Of a DNA stretch of 63,987 nucleotides, positions 48,301 to 57,300 are shown piece by piece. Source of the stretch: Solemya velesiana gill symbiont (GTDB lineage Bacteria > Pseudomonadota > Gammaproteobacteria > Chromatiales > Chromatiaceae); the NCBI RefSeq assembly GCF_002020805.1, contig NZ_MPRJ01000004.1, forward strand, positions 1 to 63,987. Reading direction: 5' to 3'. A program made the translations under genes and the position numbers. How positions within the stretch are numbered: the first letter of the stretch is position 1; each line of letters opens with the position of its first letter. The notes under the pieces were generated by a model, which did no database searches, was not told where the DNA came from, and worked only from the letters and a program-made list of their open reading frames with translations.

Positions 48301-51300
48301 CCTCGATACGGCCGGTGGGTGTGCGGGTGAACTTGACCGAACCGCTCAGGGTGAAGATGTCAGCGGCGCTGATGGTGATCTTGCTCGCATCGTCAATCTG
48401 GCCAGCCTGGTTGTAGCCGGCCTGGAAGACCTCGATCCTGGAACTGGTCGTGAAGTAGACGTTGATCGGATCGATCTCCGGATCGAGGAAGCTGATCGTT
48501 TCGTTGACGGTACGGCCACTGTTGTTGACCAGTACCTGCACGGTTCCGCTCACCGTCAGGCCGTCGAGACCGACCAGCCCGGCCTTGCCGAATGCGTAGA
48601 TTGCGAAGGTGTTGTCGGAGAACTTGACGACACCCAGTTTCGCCTCGGTTACCGCAATACCGACAGCATCCGGGTTGAGGCTGCCGTCTTCAAGACGATA
48701 CGGTCCTTCACCCAGGAACAGCTCGACGTTCGAAGCACCGATCAGGGTCTTGTCACCGGAGCTCACTACCTTGAAGGAGCCAGTGAGGCTTACGATGGGC
48801 GGATCACCGAAGCTGAGCGTGGCATTGGTGAGTTCGAAGCCGAAGGTGTTGCCCGGTACATTGATGCGGATCTCGGCACCGGCAAAGGCGATGGTCTCGT
48901 CGATGTCGGTAGCGCGGGTATTGATCAACAGGGCCACTTCGGACTCGGCGGTCACACCGTCAAGGCTGAAGGTTTCGGCCAGGTCCACATCGCCCTTGAG
49001 CACGCCTGCCACGCCGGCGCTGCTGAAGATCAGGCCACCCTGGCCGTTGGTGAGGGTGCCCTGCCCGTCCACGGTCAGCGAGACGTTGGCCACGGCGATG
49101 CGAATCACTTTCTGGCCCTGAACGGTGATCTGTTCGAACTGGAAGTCGCCATGCAGGTTGACGCTGTCGATGGTCAGGTCTGCGTCGAGGAGACCAATTC
49201 TCAGGTATGGACCTGCCGGCAGGTCGAGAATGGCCAGTTCGCCCGCTTCATCCACCACGTTGTCGCCGTCGTTGTCTACGCCGTCGCCATCCAGGATGAA
49301 CTCTTCGTTCACTCTCTGGGTGGTGTTGTTGATGGAGACAACAGCATCGCCGGAGAACTGGAGCGAGCCGAGGGAGAGATTGATCGGCACTTTGAACTCG
49401 GCGGCCATGCCGAGATCGGAAAGAAGGATCAGACCGGAGACATCCTGGATTTCGAATATGGGATCCGCGGGATCACCCAGGATGAAATCAAGGTTGGTCA
49501 GCGCAATCTTGGTGATTGCAGCGCCGTTGCTGCGTTGGGTCTTTTCGAAGGAGATGAAGGCATTGAGAGAAATCTCGGGAGTGCCATCCGTATCGAAATC
49601 GAGTTTCAGCGAGCCATTGCCAGAGGCCGCGAGGAGACGGTTGGTGAAATCGATTTCCGTTTCACTGGACGGGCCAGTCGGTACCATGAGACCGGTATTT
49701 GGCGGATCCGCACCTGTCCAATCGGTGGCGAGAAAATTGATTACAGCTGGAGGCGGACCGGTCTGGCCGGTTCCGCTGCTTGCACTGTTCACCTTGACTG
49801 AGAGGTTGGTCGCTTCAAGCTGAACACCCTCGACACCGACCAGTTCAATGATCGCCGCCGTGGCAGACAGTGCAAAGTAGCTCTTGCGCTCCGTCCCTTC
49901 AGTGGACTTCATCAGGGCCAGGCCGAACTCCAGGCCACCCAGGGCAACACCGACGGTGTCGTCATTCAGGACATATTCCGTATCGTCGATGGTGCCGTCA
50001 TCATTGGTGTCCTCCCAGTACGGCCCACCCAGTCCCACAAATGCCCTGACGTTGCTGGCGCCGATGGTCATGACGGAAACGGTCTCGGTCGTGCCATCGC
50101 TCAGGGTGGTAACCACGTTTGAGCCCTTCTTGAAGGCAAAGCTGCCTGAGACATGGACGAACTCGCTGATGGTGACGGTGAGGAAACCGGAGACCTGCAG
50201 CAGTTCACCCTGGAAGTCGAGGGTCATTGAAGTATCGGTACCCGTGGGTACTTCAAGACCAGTGGCACCACTGCCAAAGTAACCTGCTGCCGCGCTGGCC
50301 ACAAAATCAGCGATCTTGGTCGTGTCGTTGCCGCCGTTGACCTCTACCGTCAGTTGACGTGCCGAAATCTCGATGCCTTCGATACCCACGAATGCCACAT
50401 CGCCGCTGGCCCTGAGTGCATAGAGACTGAGCGTATTATTGACATCGGTCGGTTTCAGCAGGGCGAGACCGAATTCCAGGTTGCTGAAGGCGATACCCAT
50501 CGCGTCATCGGACGGCGTATCTTCTGCAGTGATGATGTCATCGTCGTTGGTGTCCACAAAGTACGGACCGACACCGGCAAAGACATTCACGTTGCTGGCA
50601 CCGATGGTCAAAGCGGTCATGGTGGTTTCGGTACCGTCTGCCAGCTTGATGGTGTACTCCTTGCCTTTCTCGAAAGCGAAGGAGCCGTACAGCTGCACGA
50701 ATCCACCAATATTCATGTTCACATGACCGGTAGCCCGGAGGAACTCGCTGTTGTAATCGATAGCGGTACTGGAGTCCGGGCCGGTTGCGACAGTCAGCGC
50801 ACCACCTGCCAGGCGGGTGAAATCGATCACCTTGGCATTGGCATCAGTGGAGGAGACGCTGTTGACCTCTACGGTCAGGCTGCCGGAGAGTTCGAACTGT
50901 TCCGGGTCGAGACCGACAAGGGCCGCGGTACCGCTGGCCTTGAGTGCCATGTAACTGCTCTGTACCGGCGCGTCAGGCGGCGCGTCAGGCAGCGTCTTCA
51001 TCATCACCATGGCCAGTTCCTTGATCTCAAGGGTCACACCCATGGCGCCGTCAGATTCAGGCGTATCGGTATCGTCAATGATGCCATCGCCATTGCTGTC
51101 AACCCAGTACGGGCCACCGACACCAACAAACGCTTTCACGTTGCTGGCACCGATGGTCATCACGGAGACTTTCTTTGTGGTATTGGGCTGATCCAGCGTG
51201 GTCACATCCACATCCTTGCGGCGTTCGAAGACGATGCTGCCGCTGACATGGACGAACTCGGAGATGCTGATGGTAGCCGTTGCACTGACCCGCAGGAACG

Positions 51301-54300
51301 CTTCGCTGAAATCGATAACCTGGCCACCGACATTGAGGATGCTCTTGTCGTCAGCCATTCCAGGAGCGCCTTCATCAACCGCGGGGTCCAGATCCAGCGA
51401 GTTGGTCCAGTCAAGCGCTGCGAGATCCGGATTGCTGGCGGATGAGGCCTGGTTGATCTCGAGTTTCAGCGAGGTAGCGTTGAGAATCAGGCCGTCGATA
51501 CCGACAAGTTCTGCGCCACTGAGTTCTGCTACGATTGCCTGGTAGCTGCGATCATCCCCACTGGTAGGGTCGGCCTTGATGGAGGCAAAGGTCAGGGAAC
51601 CGCTGTCGAGGCGGAAACCGATATCGTCATCGATCTCATCAAAGGGGTCATCACCCGGCACACCGATGAACAGGTCGGAGATGGTCAATGAGAGTGTGAC
51701 CAGGAGTGCATCGTGAAGATCGGCAACATCGTCACCATCGACATCGACATCCACACGCTTCTGTTCGAATTCAAAGCTGGCAGTCGCGCGGACAAAGTTG
51801 AAGGCGTTGAGTGTCAGTGTGCCGCTGACGGTAAGCAACTCGCCCGTGTAATCGATAAGGATCGAGTTATCCACCGGCGTCGTGGGCCCTACCCTCACCT
51901 CTTCAACAACGAATGCACCGCTGGGCTTACGGCCTACCCGGGTATTCCAGTTGAGTGCCGACAGACCTTCGGTAGCAGAGCTGACCTGGTTGATACCCAG
52001 GTTGAGTTCGGTAGCCTCGATAATCAGGTCGTCCGGCAGACCGGTCATTCCTGCACCCTGGATACTTGCGGAGAGTGCGAGGAAGCTGCGGTCGTCGCCC
52101 GCATGCCGTGTGGCGTCGGGGGTGATTGCTGCCAATGCCAGGGTGCCTGAGTTCACCTGGAAGCCGACACCGTCGGGAACACCGATAAACAGATTGGTGA
52201 TCTGCAGGTACACGGTCACCATGTGTGCATCGTCCAGGTCGCGCTGGGTCAGATCTGGTGTTGTCGTGTTGAACGAGGAGCTTCCTACATTCACATCGAT
52301 CAGTTGTTTCTTGAACTCGAAGGTTGCCTCGGCGGTTACGAAACCATCGAGAATGTCCAGTGTCACGCCACCGGAGATCGCCAGTTCCAGGCTGTCCGTC
52401 AAGTCACCAAGGTTCGTGCCGTTCAGTATTGCCAGCTCGTCACTGATATCCATGCCACTGGCGGTTGCACCGAACGTGCTCCAATCCAGCTTGGCGGGTG
52501 TTGTCACACCATCACCGTGTGCTGCATTGTTCAGCAGTGCGTCCACATCGTAGGCGCTGAACACCAGCAGGTCTTCAAAGCCCACCATGTCGCCGCTGAA
52601 GTCATCCAAGGCGATGGCCAGGTAGCTGATGTCATCTGTCGTGGCAGCCGGATCTGCATTATTTCCACGGTCCTTGATGCTCACCAGTGTCAGCGTGGTC
52701 ACCGTGGCGCCAAAGCCCACTGAACCGTTCTCTACCGTGTCGTCACTGTAATCGCTCGGTGTTGCCGCACCACCACCGTTGTCCAGCAGGCTGCCACCAA
52801 CACCCACGAACACACCGACGTTGCTCAACGTCAGCGTCATCGCATCGGCATCCTGGTCGGCAGTCAGACCTGCAGCGTTGTTCTGCACCTGTCCAAGAGC
52901 AATCTCAAAATCGCCCTTCGCTACCAGCGTACCGTCCAGTACATTCAGCGCTACCCCACCGCTGACTGCCAGGTCCACGCTGGCGTTGAGATCACCCAGG
53001 CTGGTGCCGTTCAGCGCAGTCAGCTCTGGATTGATATTCATGCCTGAATTGGTAAACGTGCTCCAGTCGAGCTTCGCAGGCACTGTCGTACCGTCTCCAT
53101 GGACCGCCTTGTTCAACACGGCATCCACGTTGTAGGCATGGAACACCAGCAGATCATCGAGACCGATCAGGTTGCCGTTAAAGTCATCCAGCGCCACACC
53201 CAGGTAACTGATGTCATCGGTCGTGGCTACCTCATCCAGACCACGATCCTTGATGCTCACCATCGTCAGCGTGGTCACCGTGGCGCCAAAGCCCATGGTG
53301 CCATCTTCTACTGCCGAGGTGCTCCAGTCATCGGCCACCGTCGGGGTCGCCAGGCTGCCGCCAACACCCACGAACATGCCAACGTCACTCAACGTCAGCA
53401 CCATCGTGTCAGCGTCTTGTGTCGGATTCGGCAGCGCCGCACTCTGCACCTGGCCCAGGGTAATCTCAAAATCGCCCTTCACTACCAGTATGCCGTTGAG
53501 CACATCCAGCGCCACGCCACCGCTGACCGCCAGGTCCACGCTGGCGTTAAGATCACCCAGGCTGGTGCCGTTGAGTACAGCCAGCTCGGCACTGATATCC
53601 ATGCCACTGACCGTCGCGCCGAACGTACTCCAATCCAGCTTCGCCGGCGTTGTCACACCATCACCGTGTGCCGCCTTGTTGATCAAGGCATCCACGTTGT
53701 AGGCGTGGAACACCAGCAGGTCTTCAAGACCGATCAGGTTGCCGTTGAAGTCATCCAGCGCTACACCCAGGTAACTGATGTCATCGGTCGTGGCTACCGC
53801 ATCGGCTCCATGATCCTTGATGCTCACCATCGTCAGCGTGGTCACCGTGGCGCCAAAGCCCATAGTGCCATCTTCTACATCCGAGGTACTCCAGTCATCG
53901 GCTACCGTCGGGGTCGCCAGGCTGCTGCCAACACCCACAAAGATGCCAACATCGCTCAACGTCAGAACCATCGTGTCGGCATCCTGGTCGGCAGTCAGAC
54001 CCGCGGCGTTGTTCTGCACCTGGCCCAGGGCAATCTCAAAATCGCCCTTCGCCACCAGGATGCCGCTCAGCACATCCAGCGCCACACCACCACTCACTGA
54101 AAGATCCACGCTGGCGTTGAGATAACCCAGGCTGGTGCCGTTCATTACCGCCAGCTCAGCATCAATGTTCAGTCCCGTATAGCTAAAGGTGCTCCAGTCG
54201 AGTTTCGCAGGCTCGGTCACACCATCTCCGTGCGCCGACTTGTTCAACAGCGCATCCACCCCATACGCGTGGAACACCAGCAGATCATCAAGACCCACCA

Positions 54301-57300
54301 GGTCGCCGTTGAAGTTATCCAGCGCCACGCCCAGGTAACTGATGTCATCGGTCGTCGCTACCGCATCGGCTCCACGGTCCTTGATGCTCACCATCGTCAG
54401 CGTCGTGACCGTCGCACCAAAGCCCAGCGTGCCGTTCTCGACCGTGTCGTCACTGTAGTCGCTCGGCGTGGCCGCGCCACCACCGTTGTCCAGCAGACTG
54501 CCGCCGACGCCCACAAAGATGCCAACATCGCTCAACGTCAGCGTCATCACATCGGCATCTTGGGTATTACCACTGGGCAGATCCGCACTCTGCACCTGAC
54601 CCAGCGCGATATCAAAATCGCCCTTCGCCACCAGCGTGCCGCTCAGCACATCCAGCGCCACGCCACCCTTGAGCAGCAAGTCCACACTGTCGGTCAGACT
54701 GCCCAGGCTGGTGGCATTGAGCGCCGCCAGCTCCGTGCTGATATCCAAACCACTGGAGGTCGCACCAAAGGTGCTCCAGTCCAGCTTCGTCGTGGTGACA
54801 CCATCACCATGGGAGGACTTGTTCAGCAGCGCATCCACGCCATACGCATGGAACACCAGCAGATCATCAAGACCAATCAGATCAGCCGTGAACTCATCAA
54901 GCGCCACACCCAGGTAACTGCTGTCATCGGTCGTCGCCGCCGTGGGACCATGATCCTGAATGCTCACCATCGTCAGCGTGGTGACCGTCGCACCAAAGCC
55001 CAGCGTGCCGTTCTCTACCGTGTCGTCACTGTAATCACTCGGCGTGGCCGCGCCACCACCGTTGTCCAGCAGACTGCCACCCACACCCACGAACAGGCCA
55101 ACGCCGCTCAGCGTCATTACATCGGCATCCTGGTCGGTGGTCAGACCCGCAGTGTTGTTCTGCACCTGACCCAGCGCAAGATTGAAGCCGCCCTTGGCAA
55201 CCAGCGTGCCGCTCAGTACATCCAGCGCCACACCACCAGTGACATATACATCGAGGCTCTCGTCAACTGCCAGACTAACCAATGTCAGTCCACTGGTGGA
55301 CAAGCTATCCCAGTCCAGGTTGTTCGTCGCACCACCGCCCTTACTGTTTATCTTCAGTGAGCCATCGTAAGCGTGGAAATCGAGTAAATCGTCAAAACCA
55401 ATGAGGTCTGCATCAAAAGCATTAGTATCGGTTTCGACACCCAGGTAACTGTAACCGGTCGCGCCATCCTTGATTGCTACCAGGCGCAAATCACCAGTCA
55501 GGCTAAAACCAAAACCCGCTGTACCGTTCTCGACTGTGTCGTCACTGTAGTCGCTCGGCGTGACCGCTCCACCACCGTTGTCCAGCAGGCTGCCGCCTAC
55601 TCCTGCAAATACCTGGATACTGCTCAGTGTCAGCGAGACCGCATCAGCACCCGAGAAGGTAACAGAGCCACTGCCATTAGGTACTGTGGTACTGACCTGA
55701 CCAATTCCCAGTTCGAAACCACCTTTCGCTACCAGAGATCCAAATACATCGATAACTGCACTGCCAGAGACAAGTTTGAACTCTCCCTGTGTGGCATCGA
55801 AATCAAGAACCGATGTGGTGGGAGTTGAAGGATTCGCTGTGTAATCAATTACCGGGGTAGTACCGGTGCTGTTCAAGTTCAGTTCCACAGCAAAGCTGTA
55901 AGTGCCCATCGTGAAATCAGATAGGCCAACGAATTCTCCGCTACCTCCAATGGTGCTGAGTGCTGTATATGTAGTACCGGAGTATGTAAACCAGACTAGA
56001 TCGATATCAATGTCAGATAGTGACAAGCCAAAGGCATCTGGTGTCGTTGCATCGTCAACATATGGTCCATTGTTACCGACAAAAGCACTTGCGCTAGTGA
56101 CGCTCAGGAACTGCCCACTGTGTGTAGCGCTATCCAGTAATGTATTGTCGCTTAGCCTGACGGAGTCAGTGAGATCACCAAAGTCAAAGTTACCTGTAAG
56201 GTAGAAGTAATCGAAAAGCTCGAGGCCCAGGTCACCCGTGCCGTCATCAATGACCCCGGTAACACCACCAAGCTCATCGATGACGAATGTGTCTTTCTGG
56301 GATCCACCTGTCAGATTCTCAATATCTTGAAAACTGATTAAGGCCATGCCAGTCGATGCCAATGAACCCGTATTGAGTCCTGTCAGCTCCCAAACATTAT
56401 TTGCATCTGGAGCTGTAATAGTTTCAGAGCCACTGCCACCCTTTATGAGAGCGATGTCGTTATAGGTGGTACCATCCGGAACTGTGGAGTGACCATATAC
56501 CTTTACATCAGGCGTCCCCGCATCACCCCCAAAATTACCGATCTCAAAAGTCAGGTCTTCCGTATCAGTTGATGCATCAAGTGTGGTGCCATCAAGAGTC
56601 AGGTATCCAGTAACTGGGGCCGCGGCAAACTCTAATCCGTCCTGGACATCTTCTAACGTAATCCTCTGACCAGCTTCGAGTGATTCGCCCATGATCTGAA
56701 GATCAGTATCATGGTCGAGACCGAGGACGTGACCGATCTCATGGAGCAAGACTGTCAGGAGGTCAATTCGTCCGTCTGCCTCGCTCCCGGAAATTGCTGA
56801 GAGAATAGCCAAGTATCCTGCTTGGTTATATTCTTCGTTCGTCTCCGGAGTTAAGTCGACGAACCAGCCATGACCGGCAGCGGTCGGATTGATGGTGATG
56901 GTGTAGCCGTCTGCGAGACCGAGAGCTCCGTATGGAAGGTCGGCAATCTGGACGGTGATATTTTCGAGCCTGGCCTTGAGCTCGTCGGAGATGTCTGAGT
57001 CAGCCCAAATCTGGATGGCTGTCTCGAAAATGTTGGCCAGTTGTTCGTCGGTAAGTTTGGATTGTTCAGTGGATGAAGTGGGTGCCACTTCATCGATGAG
57101 ATAGTCACCTTCAAAATCATTAGCAGGTGGTGCACGTGGTGCTATTTCTGAGAAGCTTCCTGCGTCTGAATCTTCGTTATTGTTTGAGTAATAGCCATAC
57201 GCTCCACTGGTATCAGCAGAGTCTTCATTTTGTTGATTTGTAGTAACTGCTTGATTTGCAGGGGGACCACGTGCAGTTGGATTTTCAGTTAGTAATGAAG

